From JBBDXA01 sp040902585 (GTDB taxonomy: Bacteria > Planctomycetota > Phycisphaerae > Phycisphaerales > Phycisphaeraceae), in assembly GCA_040902585.1 (NCBI GenBank), contig JBBDXA010000181.1:1-19451 (forward strand): a stretch of 19,451 nt of DNA, written 5' to 3'. Below, piece by piece: positions 1 through 6,322 of the stretch. The position numbers and the translations under genes are program-made. The notes beneath the pieces are model-generated. The model made no database searches. It was given only the letters and a program-made list of their open reading frames with translations, and was not told the DNA's origin. The number at the start of each line of letters is the position of its first letter. Positions within the stretch are counted from its first letter, which is position 1.

Positions 1-29
1 GGGGCTTGGACACGACCTACCGCCGTTCA

Positions 30-75
30 CCCCGGACTCACGTCCGGGGCTACGCTGATGTCGCCGCTTCGCGGC
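30..75. repeat. Interspersed palindromic repeat (CCCCGGAC hairpin plus GCCGC hairpin)
   Basis: CCCCGGAC (30-37) and GTCCGGGG (42-49) form a perfect 8-bp stem with a TCAC loop. It is followed by a second small stem, GCCGC (63-67) with GCGGC (71-75), around TTC. From memory, this kind of unit recurs widely between genes in planctomycete genomes and gives rise to spurious ORFs. I see only one copy in this window, so the 'interspersed' label rests on that recollection. Confidence 0.55.
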
Positions 76-284
76 TGAAACCCGTTGCCGCACGAAGCCG
101 CGCATCCCCGGAAGTTTTGCCACCCGGTGCGGTGAACCAGAGGGGCCGGCCAATGCACGGGCAGCGCGGGCATACACCCAAGCAATACACTTAGTAAGGT
201 AAACGTTAGCACTTCATCCGCCTCCCGGCGACAGCGCGATCGGTTTGCCCCGACCTGACCGCACGCTCGCCCAAACCGGTGTCT

Positions 285-400
285 ACTAGACACGAGGTAG
301 ACACGAGGTAGACAAAAGGTAGACATTTATAAGCCTCTCAAAAACAAACACTTACCACATAGGTAGACAAGGTAGACACAGGGTAGACACGAGGTAGACA
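285..400. repeat. 11-bp-phased GGTAGACA direct-repeat array in two blocks
   Basis: The core TAGACA starts at 287, 298, 309 and 320 (exact 11-bp steps) and again at 364, 373, 384 and 395 (steps of 9, 11 and 11). The two blocks are separated by 44 bp (4 x 11). The fullest unit is GGTAGACACGA, and the last copy of each block is followed by TTT. A further lone copy starts at 465. An 11-bp step places the copies near the same face of the helix, as in direct-repeat operators of OmpR/PhoB-type regulators or in iterons. The function is unknown. Confidence 0.75.
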
Positions 401-558
401 TTTGCTAAACGCCCATGAACACAAGACTTAAACGCAAATGGCCACCAGAGGGGGAGGGGGGTGGTAGACAAATGGCCACCTCGCCTCCCGGACACTGCTG
501 GAAAACCCTGAAACACCCGCGCTTGGCACACGACCCTTTCACCTTCATACTGCTGACC

Positions 559-1428
559 ATGAGCACCAAACGGAAAATCCTGATTCAGCTCGACTCGGAT
601 CCGCATCCGAGTGTGTTCGATCGCGTCGTCGCGGTTGATGCCGGGGCGGAGGAAATCTTCGCCTATGGCAACGTCACGCCCGGCGATGTGCAGGGGCTGG
701 TGTACGGCGCGATGTTCACGCGCGGGCCTGCCGACCTGGCGCACACCGCCTTCTTCATCGGCGGCAGCGATGTCGCCAGCGGCGAAGCGATTCTCGCCAA
801 GGTCGTCAAGACCTACTTCGGCCCGCTGCGCTGCTCGGTGATGCTCGATGCCAGCGGCGCCAACACCACCGCGGCCGCGGCGGTCCTTCGTGCCGCGGGA
901 CACCTGGACCTGGCCAACACCACCGCGCTGGTACTCGGCGGCACCGGTCCCGTTGGCCAGCGCGTGGCGCGCCTTCTCGCCCGGCAGGGCGCGACGGTCA
1001 GGCTCGGCAGTCGCAGCGTGGACAAGGCCGGGCCGATCGTGGCGCATCTGAATCGGACGGTGGGCAGTCAGCAGGTCGCAGCCGTGGCTACGGGCGCTGA
1101 GAAGGATCTGCGCGGGGCGCTCGAAGGCGTCGAGCTGGTCATCGCCGCAGGCGCGGCCGGCGTGACGCTGCTCCCGCTTGCCGTGCGCAAGGAGGCGAAG
1201 GCGCTGAAGGTGATGATCGATCTGAACGCGGTGCCGCCGGTGGGTATTGAAGGGGTCGATCCGCAGGACAAGGAAAAGGACCGCGACGGCGTGATCGCCT
1301 ATGGCGCGATCGGCGTGGGCGGGACTAAGATGAAGATCCACCGCGCGGCTGTGGCGGCACTCTTCGAAGCGAACGATCGCGTGCTGGATGCGGAAGAGAT
1401 TCATGAGCTGGGGAAGAAGTTGACGTGA
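559..1428 (+). CDS. mtdB: NAD(P)-dependent methylene-tetrahydromethanopterin dehydrogenase (MtdA/MtdB family)
   Basis: Cytoplasmic enzyme that oxidises methylene-H4MPT to methenyl-H4MPT with NAD(P)+ in the tetrahydromethanopterin-linked C1 pathway for formaldehyde oxidation. The 289-aa product has the family's length. It shows the N-terminal pattern IQLDSDPHPSVFD, then AYGNVTP (35-41), the LDASGANTTAAA segment (96-107), a Rossmann nucleotide loop GGTGPVG (127-133) and the late GAIGVGGTKMKIHR block. The ATG at 559 was chosen because family similarity starts there; the 48 codons upstream are repeat-derived. No Shine-Dalgarno sequence is visible. The stop overlaps a possible GTG start (1425) of the next gene. 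MtdA (tetrahydrofolate-linked) versus MtdB/MtdC cannot be separated by eye; MtdB-type is preferred from the presumed planctomycete host. Confidence 0.85.
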   Translation: MSTKRKILIQLDSDPHPSVFDRVVAVDAGAEEIFAYGNVTPGDVQGLVYGAMFTRGPADLAHTAFFIGGSDVASGEAILAKVVKTYFGPLRCSVMLDASGANTTAAAAVLRAAGHLDLANTTALVLGGTGPVGQRVARLLARQGATVRLGSRSVDKAGPIVAHLNRTVGSQQVAAVATGAEKDLRGALEGVELVIAAGAAGVTLLPLAVRKEAKALKVMIDLNAVPPVGIEGVDPQDKEKDRDGVIAYGAIGVGGTKMKIHRAAVAALFEANDRVLDAEEIHELGKKLT

Positions 1429-1447
1429 AGAAGCTTAAATCTCAAAA

Positions 1448-1637
1448 CACAAGCCCCAAATCACAAACAAGCTCCAAGGGAACCAAGATGAAAAACAATC
1501 AAAAAATAAGCCGAAATGCAGCGGGTTTTAATGCCGCGGGTTCAACTGCCATTACCCCGCGCAGCGACCGTCGCCCCGCGCTTTTTCCCATTTTGTCTTT
1601 TTCTCCGTTGCGATTTGTTTGTGTTTTGGTGCTTGTG
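1448..1637. repeat. Imperfect inverted-repeat pair flanking and entering the phosphatase signal peptide
   Basis: The left arm (1448-1470, CACAAGCCCCAAATCACAAA...) and the reverse complement of the right arm (1615-1637) match at 21 of 23 positions. The left arm lies before the chosen start codon. The right arm lies inside the reading frame and encodes most of the hydrophobic core of the signal peptide (FVCVLVLV). The A/C-rich word structure (CCAAATCACAA) differs sharply from the GC-rich coding DNA around it, which suggests a dispersed element. Confidence 0.7.
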
Positions 1638-2693
1638 ATTTGGAGTTTCTCCCTCTCCGCATGCTCGGCCACGGCGCAGGATGCGCCGATGACGCGCATT
1701 GCCTTCGGTTCCTGCATGCGTGAGAACAAGCCCGCGCCGATCTGGGATGCGGTCGCCCAGCAGAAGCCGGAGATTTTCCTTTTCATCGGCGACAACATCT
1801 ACGCCGACACCGAAGACATGGAGGTCATGCTTGCCAAGTATCAGAAGCTGGGCGCGATGGAAGGCTATCAGCGGCTTAAGAAGGTTTGCCCGATCTGGGC
1901 GACGTGGGATGATCATGACTACGGCGTGAACGACGGCGGGGCGGAGTACCCGATGAAGGTCCAGTCGCAGCAGGTGATGCTGAAGTTTTTTGAGGAGCCG
2001 ACGGATTCGCCGCGATGGAAGCGCGAGGGGGTGTACGACGCGAAGGTGTTCGGCCCTGAAGGCAAGCGCGTGCAGATCATCCTGCTGGACACACGCTACT
2101 TCCGCAGCCCGCTCAAGAAGGTGCCCAAGGCCGAGCAGAAGAAAGGCATGGGGCCTTACGTGGCGGATGACCGCGCGGAGCTGACGATGCTGGGCGAGGC
2201 GCAGTGGAAGTGGTTGGCGCAGGAGCTGAGTAAGCCGGCGGAGGTGCGGATCGTGGCGACGAGCGTGCAGGCGGTGCCTCAGGAGCATGGCTGGGAGTAC
2301 TGGGAGAACTTCCCGCAGGAGCGGCGGCGGCTGTTCAAGGTGATCGGCGAGGCGAAGGCGAATGGTGTGATTCTGATTTCAGGCGATCGGCACCTGGCGG
2401 AAATCAGCAAGCTGGCGACGGACGATCCGGACAACGGCGCGGGGTACCCGGTGTACGACGTGACCTCGTCGAGCCTGAATGTGCCCTCGGGCGGGAATGT
2501 GGGCGAAGTGAATAAACACCGGGTGGGCGAGCATTATCGGCTGGTGAATTTTGGCACGATTTTGATTGACTGGGCGGACAAGGATCCGCTGATAAACCTG
2601 CAAATTCGCGATGAAAAGGGGCAAGTGGCGCGCGAGGAGGCGGTGCGGCTCAGTTCGCTGAAGGGGGTGGGAAAAGCACCGGCGCGGCCTTGA
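1488..2693 (+). CDS. PhoD-like metallophosphatase, predicted lipoprotein
   Basis: Predicted exported phosphatase or phosphodiesterase of the alkaline phosphatase D family (401 aa). The N-terminus has a hydrophobic stretch (about 41-57) followed by a lipobox LSAC with Cys59, so it is probably lipid-anchored. The mature part opens with IAFGSC (71-76). Metal-site motifs follow: GDNIYAD, WDDHDYGVNDG, LLDTRYFR and SGDRHLAEI, all standard for PhoD-like enzymes. ATG 1488 was chosen because AAGGG (1476-1480) sits 7 nt upstream. A GTG at 1425, overlapping the previous stop, would add 21 repeat-encoded residues. The signal peptide is unusual in being largely encoded by one arm of an inverted repeat. 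The substrate is unknown. Catalytic type is secure; the exact start and the lipidation are inferred. Confidence 0.88.
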   Translation: MKNNQKISRNAAGFNAAGSTAITPRSDRRPALFPILSFSPLRFVCVLVLVIWSFSLSACSATAQDAPMTRIAFGSCMRENKPAPIWDAVAQQKPEIFLFIGDNIYADTEDMEVMLAKYQKLGAMEGYQRLKKVCPIWATWDDHDYGVNDGGAEYPMKVQSQQVMLKFFEEPTDSPRWKREGVYDAKVFGPEGKRVQIILLDTRYFRSPLKKVPKAEQKKGMGPYVADDRAELTMLGEAQWKWLAQELSKPAEVRIVATSVQAVPQEHGWEYWENFPQERRRLFKVIGEAKANGVILISGDRHLAEISKLATDDPDNGAGYPVYDVTSSSLNVPSGGNVGEVNKHRVGEHYRLVNFGTILIDWADKDPLINLQIRDEKGQVAREEAVRLSSLKGVGKAPARP

Positions 2694-2728
2694 TGGGGAA
2701 ATAATTCGGGCGGGGGTCCAAGGGGTGA

Positions 2729-2758
2729 TTGACTCGAAATTGTGGATTTGGTTACTAT
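2729..2758 (+). promoter_or_regulatory. Sigma70-like promoter for the small lipoprotein gene
   Basis: TTGACT (2729-2734) and TACTAT (2753-2758) are separated by 18 bp. Transcription would start near 2765, about 67 nt before the chosen start codon at 2832. It is identified by consensus only. Confidence 0.5.
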
Positions 2759-2831
2759 GTCGGGAAAGAAGTCTGGGGCGTGTCGACCTCAGCATGCATT
2801 GAACACCGTTTCCCTTACTAGGAGTATGTCG

Positions 2832-3044
2832 ATGAACATGATCAAGATTCTCGCCGTGGCAGCCGTGATCTGCCTGGGTGGTATTGGTGGCTGTGGCAAG
2901 AAGGATGCCCCGACCACGACTCCCGCCGGCCAGACGGAAGCCGAGAAGAAGAAGGCCGCTGACGACAAGAAGGCCGCCGACGACAAGAAGGCTGCCGACG
3001 ACAAGAAGGCCGAGGAAGATAAGAACAAGCCGGCGGGTGGCTGA
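2832..3044 (+). CDS. Small lipoprotein with KKAADD repeats
   Basis: A 70-aa exported protein with no recognised domain. MNMIK, a hydrophobic stretch (4-18) and lipobox IGGC (Cys21) form a lipoprotein signal. The rest is a short Thr/Pro spacer and a charged tail of four near-identical hexapeptides (KKAADD x3, then KKAEED; residues 40-63) ending KNKPAGG. The tail is probably a helical or extended lysine-rich linker that could contact the wall or another polyanion. The start at 2832 is supported by AGGAG (2820-2824) 7 nt upstream; the ATG at 2826 is too close to it. It has its own promoter candidate and is followed by a hairpin, so it looks like a single-gene unit. Function unknown. Confidence 0.72.
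   Translation: MNMIKILAVAAVICLGGIGGCGKKDAPTTTPAGQTEAEKKKAADDKKAADDKKAADDKKAEEDKNKPAGG
2949..3020 (+). repeat. 18-bp in-frame tandem repeat, four copies
   Basis: Four 18-bp units (2949, 2967, 2985 and 3003) encode KKAADD, KKAADD, KKAADD and KKAEED. The units differ at only a few bases, so the array probably expanded recently and may vary in copy number between strains. Confidence 0.85.
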
Positions 3045-3095
3045 ACGCACTCGTGCTTCGGTGCAATGGCCTGAAGCATGCTGAATGGAATCAAT

Positions 3096-3145
3096 CCGAG
3101 CCCGGCTGCCCGTCACGATGCGTCGTGATGATCAGCCGGGCTCGG
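3096..3145 (+). terminator. Long hairpin downstream of the small lipoprotein gene
   Basis: CCGAGCCCGGCTG (3096-3108) pairs perfectly with 3133-3145. Inside the loop, TCACGA (3113-3118) pairs with TCGTGA (3123-3128). The stem is very strong, but only a weak T-tract (TGCATTT) follows, so it may be a terminator or an mRNA 3'-end stabilising structure. Confidence 0.5.
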
Positions 3146-3194
3146 TGCATTTGCAGGCGCGTGGCGCGCCGCACGTCAGTCGCGCCGGTAAAGT

Positions 3195-4115
3195 ATGGCG
3201 ATGAAGTATCGATTGATCGGCATTGACCTTGATGGCACGCTGCTGGATGCTCGCGGGAAGGTGAGCGATGGCAATCGTGATGCCGTGCGCCGGGCCCTGG
3301 AGGCGGGCGTGATGGTCGTGCCCTGCACAGGCCGGGGCTGGAACGAGGCAAAGGAGCCGTTGGAGACGGTGTTCGGCGGTGTGAAGTGGAAAGATGGATC
3401 GCACACGTCAGCGGGCAGTGCGGGCGAGTTGGCGTCGCCGGGGGTATTCGTCACGGGCGCGGCGGTGTGCGACGTGCGCGGTGGCAAGTCGCTGGATCTG
3501 GCGATGATCGAGCCGCACGTGGCGATGGAGTTGGTCGATGCACTCAGGGACATGCCCGAAGCGGTGCTGGTGTATCGTGACCTGGCGAGCGTCGGGCACG
3601 ATTATCTGATCACCGGGCGCGGCAGCCTGACGCCCAACACGCAGTGGTGGTTCCAGCGGAGCGGCGCGACGGTGCATTACCAGCGTGAGGTCAATGCGGA
3701 TGATCTGCAGGGGACGCTGCGGGTCGGCGTGGTCGCCCGGCGCGACAGCATGGAGCCGGCGAAAGAGCGCGTGCGTGAGCGCCTCGGCGAGCAGGTGTTC
3801 TTCCACAGCTTCCAGGCGGTGCAGATGCCTGACCCGGCTGAGAGCATGCACATCCTGGAGGTGTTCGCGGCAGGCGTGGACAAGTGGCGCGGGATTGAGT
3901 GGGTCGCGCAGGCGCACGGAATCACGGCTGCGGAGATCGCGGTGATCGGCGACGAGATCAACGATGTGCAGATGCTCGCCAACGCGGGCTGCGGGATTGC
4001 CATGGGCAACGCCATCGAACAGGTCCGCAAGGTCGCGCGATACACGACGCACGAGAACACCCGCGACGGCGTGGCGCACGCCATCGAGCAACTCCTCGTG
4101 GGCCGCTGGGGTTGA
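3195..4115 (+). CDS. HAD superfamily hydrolase, Cof-type (subfamily IIB)
   Basis: Cytoplasmic phosphatase of the haloacid dehalogenase superfamily (306 aa). Motif I is DLDGT (nucleophile Asp11, acid/base Asp13), motif II is the Thr of CTGR (Thr45), and motif IV is GDEIND (252-257, Mg2+ ligands). The long middle region between motifs II and IV fits a C2-type cap, and the order and length fit the Cof/YwpJ-like group. These enzymes usually act on sugar phosphates, FMN or pyridoxal phosphate; the substrate cannot be read from sequence. ATG 3195 and ATG 3201 are equally possible starts, as neither has a clear ribosome binding site. It lies directly after the hairpin at 3096-3145, so it is probably transcribed separately. 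Confidence 0.88.
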   Translation: MAMKYRLIGIDLDGTLLDARGKVSDGNRDAVRRALEAGVMVVPCTGRGWNEAKEPLETVFGGVKWKDGSHTSAGSAGELASPGVFVTGAAVCDVRGGKSLDLAMIEPHVAMELVDALRDMPEAVLVYRDLASVGHDYLITGRGSLTPNTQWWFQRSGATVHYQREVNADDLQGTLRVGVVARRDSMEPAKERVRERLGEQVFFHSFQAVQMPDPAESMHILEVFAAGVDKWRGIEWVAQAHGITAAEIAVIGDEINDVQMLANAGCGIAMGNAIEQVRKVARYTTHENTRDGVAHAIEQLLVGRWG

Positions 4116-4735
4116 CCGGATGTCAGGCGGTGGCAAGGTCTGAATGTGATCTTCCTGTGGAAAACCTGATTGTTGGGCCCTTTTCCGGGTCGATGAGCGA
4201 AAGCCGTGGCGAACGCCCACAAAAGGGCAAAACGCCCCATGCGATTGATCAGTCGCCCGTTTCGGAGCTCGTCAGGACAAACTGGCCGAACTCGGCCGCC
4301 GGTTGCGGGGAAGCCTGTGGATTCGTTGGCCAAGCTGCGGGGAGTCTGGAACTCAAGGGCGGATTGTTCAACTTTGTGCAGGGCCGAGCCGGCGTTCGTG
4401 GCGGATCGCCCTTAGGAGCGACAAGCAGGGGCGCCATGTCTAAATGTAGTACTTTCAATGGATTACAGTAGCACCGGTGGCGGAGTGATGCCCGTTTCGC
4501 TCCGATGTCGTGAGGTAACCGGATACCCCGATCGGGCTATCGCGAAGGCCCTCTTGTAATTCCTTAATGGAAACAGAAGCATTCGTCCGATCTTCAAATT
4601 TGTAGGGATCGACTGATCCGCTCGAACCGTTTCCGGAGGCCTGCCGTAGTAAGAATGGGTAAAGCGGATCGGTTGAGAAGAGCCTGCGGGCTCGCCCCAA
4701 GCTTTGGAGATTGTCCCCTTGACGAGTAATTATTG

Positions 4736-4764
4736 TTGATTCCCGAACCGCGGTATGGTAAATT
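4736..4764 (+). promoter_or_regulatory. Sigma70-like promoter with extended -10
   Basis: TTGATT (4736-4741) and TAAATT (4759-4764) are separated by 17 bp, with TG one base before the -10 box (extended -10). It lies in an AT-rich patch of an otherwise GC-rich region and faces a strong terminator about 90 bp downstream. Confidence 0.45.
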
Positions 4765-4770
4765 ATGTAA

Positions 4771-4888
4771 TTAAGGATTGACGGAGTCTGCGATTGGCCT
4801 TAGCATTCGCCGGACTCGCACCTAAACTTGTTCTCTTTCTCCTTCTCCTCCGCCCCGTCCGGCTGTTTTACGGCCGGTCGGGGTTTTT
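4771..4888 (+). ncRNA. Candidate small RNA (unclassified)
   Basis: A promoter-like element and a strong intrinsic terminator bracket about 118 nt with no meaningful ORF. The 5' part can fold: GAGTC-GCGA near 4784-4793 pairs with TCGC-GACTC near 4807-4818. It is followed by a pyrimidine-rich single-stranded stretch (4829-4852) and the terminator hairpin. I do not recognise an RNA family. It could instead be the 3' end of a longer transcript. This is an inference from signal arrangement only. Confidence 0.35.
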
Positions 4889-4892
4889 CTTT
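4853..4892 (+). terminator. Rho-independent terminator
   Basis: CCCCGTCCGGC (4853-4863) pairs with GCCGGTCGGGG (4873-4883), with a single T-T mismatch and a 9-nt loop. It is directly followed by TTTTTCTTT. This is the clearest terminator on the plus strand of the window. Confidence 0.85.
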
Positions 4893-4911
4893 ACCTTTGC
4901 TTTTTGCGGAA

Positions 4912-4932
4912 GCGATTCAAAGTTTGAATCGC
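4912..4932. repeat. 21-bp perfect palindrome (possible operator)
   Basis: GCGATTCAAA, a single central G, and TTTGAATCGC form 10-bp perfect arms. The 1-nt centre is more like a dimer-protein binding site than an RNA hairpin. No gene starts nearby on either strand, so its role is unknown. Confidence 0.55.
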
Positions 4933-5386
4933 CGCCATCGAGATGAGTGAGTACTGCGTCACCCTGGGTTCTGGATGCCTCTTCCTCTCGACCCGCTCCG
5001 CCCCGTCCGCGTGAAACGTCGCCTGTTTCACAAATCACATCTAACTCCGATTCCACCGCCCGTCCGTCTGCTGACAACTCCAAAACGCACAATGCTCCAC
5101 CGTTGAAACACCGCTTTGATCACGACAACGCTATTGCACGAGGTCCTGACGCGATTCTCAAAAATAATTTCGACGCAAAGCTGCGGATGTGCGGGAACGA
5201 ATCCCACCAACAGGTCACCAGACTAACACAAATCGCCCGCACGACGCAATGGGGGATGATGGAAAAACGGTGAAAATCCTGCGGAAAAGTGGTGAAAAAC
5301 AGGTGCAGATGTTAACTTGGAGAAGATAGGCAAACGAGACGCCGCTCAGGTCAAACCGGATCGATGGCTTCACTCGCCTGCCGTAT

Positions 5387-6298
5387 TTAATCGGCGTCAT
5401 CAGGTGCGACGGGTTTCCACACATGATCGATGGTGCGCAGTTGTTCGCTGCTGCACAGGAGTTCCGCGCGGCCGCGCAGCCACGCCGCCAGTCCCGCGCG
5501 CGACGCGCGTCGTGCCGAGGCGGCGAGCATGGCATGCATCGCGCCGCACTGCGGCGCGGGCATCAGTTCAGCCATGCGCGTTTTCTCGGCAATGCGTGAC
5601 AGCGCCGAGTCGTCATAACCCAGTTGCACTTCATACCGCGTCTGAAGCGCGAGCAGTTGAAGCGATTCGAGCAGCGCGATCGGCCGGGCGCGAAGCTGCA
5701 TGATGCCCGCGTAGGCGGCAACTCCGTCGCCTTCGGTGAGTCGGCTCTCGATGAGTATGAGCAGCAGCGGCACGCGCACGTGTTCGGCCTTGCCCAGCGG
5801 CTGATTGAGCACCGCCTGACAGATCGCGCCGCTCTCGGCGTAGTTGCCCTGCCGATGCCGCAGCAGCGCCAGCCGTTGATAGAGCAGGATGCGAAGCGTG
5901 CGGTTGAGCGCCAAAGGCTTGAGCGCGCCTGCCAGTTCAGCCTCGGCCCGTTCGTGATCGAAGTCCATCAGCAGCGTGGCCCGCGCCAGCCGCCGGGCTG
6001 CGCCCGTGTTGATCATCGCCATGCCCAGCCAACCGGCCAGCGCCACCAGCATCGCCGCGTTGGTCCACTCCGGCTGCGCCAGGGCGCGATCGGTCAGGGC
6101 CGTCACCATCGTCGGCACCAGCAGCAGAACGATGACCATCACCAGGCCGAAGCGCATCGCCTGATCGATCAACAGTTGCCGCTGCAATCGCGCTGCCGTG
6201 AAGGGCGGACACTGCGCCAACGCCGGCCCCTGCTCGCTGCCGCTGGCGTCGTCGCGTTCGTCAGGTGTGTTGTCATTCTGCTGCATCATCTCGGTCAC
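5387..6298 (-). CDS. Unknown membrane protein, two TM segments plus TPR-like helices (paralogue B)
   Basis: A 303-aa protein of unknown function. It has a polar, acidic N-terminal tail (1-45), two membrane segments (about 49-68 and 81-99), and a helical, leucine/alanine-rich C-terminal region (about 112-300) containing TPR-like pieces such as LLYQRLALLRHRQGNYAESG. With two TM helices, the helical part and the tail would lie on the same side, most likely the cytoplasm. The start is GTG at 6298; ATG codons three and four codons in are alternatives, and no clear ribosome binding site is visible. It lies 24 bp after the stop of a gene with the same architecture, so the pair is probably co-transcribed and arose by duplication. 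It could scaffold other proteins; I do not assign a function. Confidence 0.7.
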   Translation of the reverse strand: MTEMMQQNDNTPDERDDASGSEQGPALAQCPPFTAARLQRQLLIDQAMRFGLVMVIVLLLVPTMVTALTDRALAQPEWTNAAMLVALAGWLGMAMINTGAARRLARATLLMDFDHERAEAELAGALKPLALNRTLRILLYQRLALLRHRQGNYAESGAICQAVLNQPLGKAEHVRVPLLLILIESRLTEGDGVAAYAGIMQLRARPIALLESLQLLALQTRYEVQLGYDDSALSRIAEKTRMAELMPAPQCGAMHAMLAASARRASRAGLAAWLRGRAELLCSSEQLRTIDHVWKPVAPDDAD

Positions 6299-6322
6299 AG
6301 TGATTCGGTTCGTTCGAGGATT

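Larger units (their letters stand above)
1..558. other. Repeat-rich non-coding region upstream of the methylene-H4MPT dehydrogenase gene
   Basis: I see no credible gene here; the open frames on both strands are short and run through repeats. It contains a palindromic unit near the left edge, two blocks of an 11-bp-phased GGTAGACA repeat, and a 12-bp direct repeat (CAAATGGCCACC at 435-446 and 469-480). A G-rich run lies at 449-464. The dehydrogenase frame stays open upstream to 415, but that extension runs through the direct repeat and shows nothing resembling the enzyme family, so it is treated as untranslated. Confidence 0.6.
4116..5386. other. 1.27-kb stretch without a convincing gene
   Basis: No ORF here has a recognisable domain or good start signals. 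The base composition is mixed; about 4440-4800 is visibly less GC-rich than the flanking genes, which may point to foreign or decayed DNA. An 81-codon frame on the minus strand (4455-4700) is the only one with varied, protein-like composition, but I do not recognise it and it lacks a clear ribosome binding site. Structure seen: palindromes at 4284-4297 (GGCCGA/TCGGCC) and 4522-4541 (centre CCCGATCGGG), a promoter-terminator unit at 4736-4888, a perfect palindrome at 4912-4932, and GTGAAAC/GTTTCAC at 5011-5031. I found no tRNA, tmRNA, RNase P or SRP RNA signature. Confidence 0.55.

Noticed and set aside
285..400. GGTAGACA array as a CRISPR
   Set aside because: Units are 8-11 bp with 2-4 bp between them, far too short for repeats and spacers, and there are no cas genes.
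415..558. 48-codon N-terminal extension of the methylene-H4MPT dehydrogenase
   Set aside because: It crosses a G-rich run and a 12-bp direct repeat. Family similarity begins at 559.
4156..4323. Two DnaA-box-like words (TGTGGAAAA, TGTGGATTC) suggesting a replication origin
   Set aside because: There are only two imperfect boxes 160 bp apart, no clear AT-rich unwinding region next to them, and no dnaA or dnaN nearby.
4455..4700. 81-codon minus-strand ORF
   Set aside because: It has varied composition but no recognised domain and no ribosome binding site, so it was not called as a gene.
4868..5092. 74-codon minus-strand ORF
   Set aside because: It runs through a strong terminator hairpin and a perfect palindrome, so it is unlikely to be coding.
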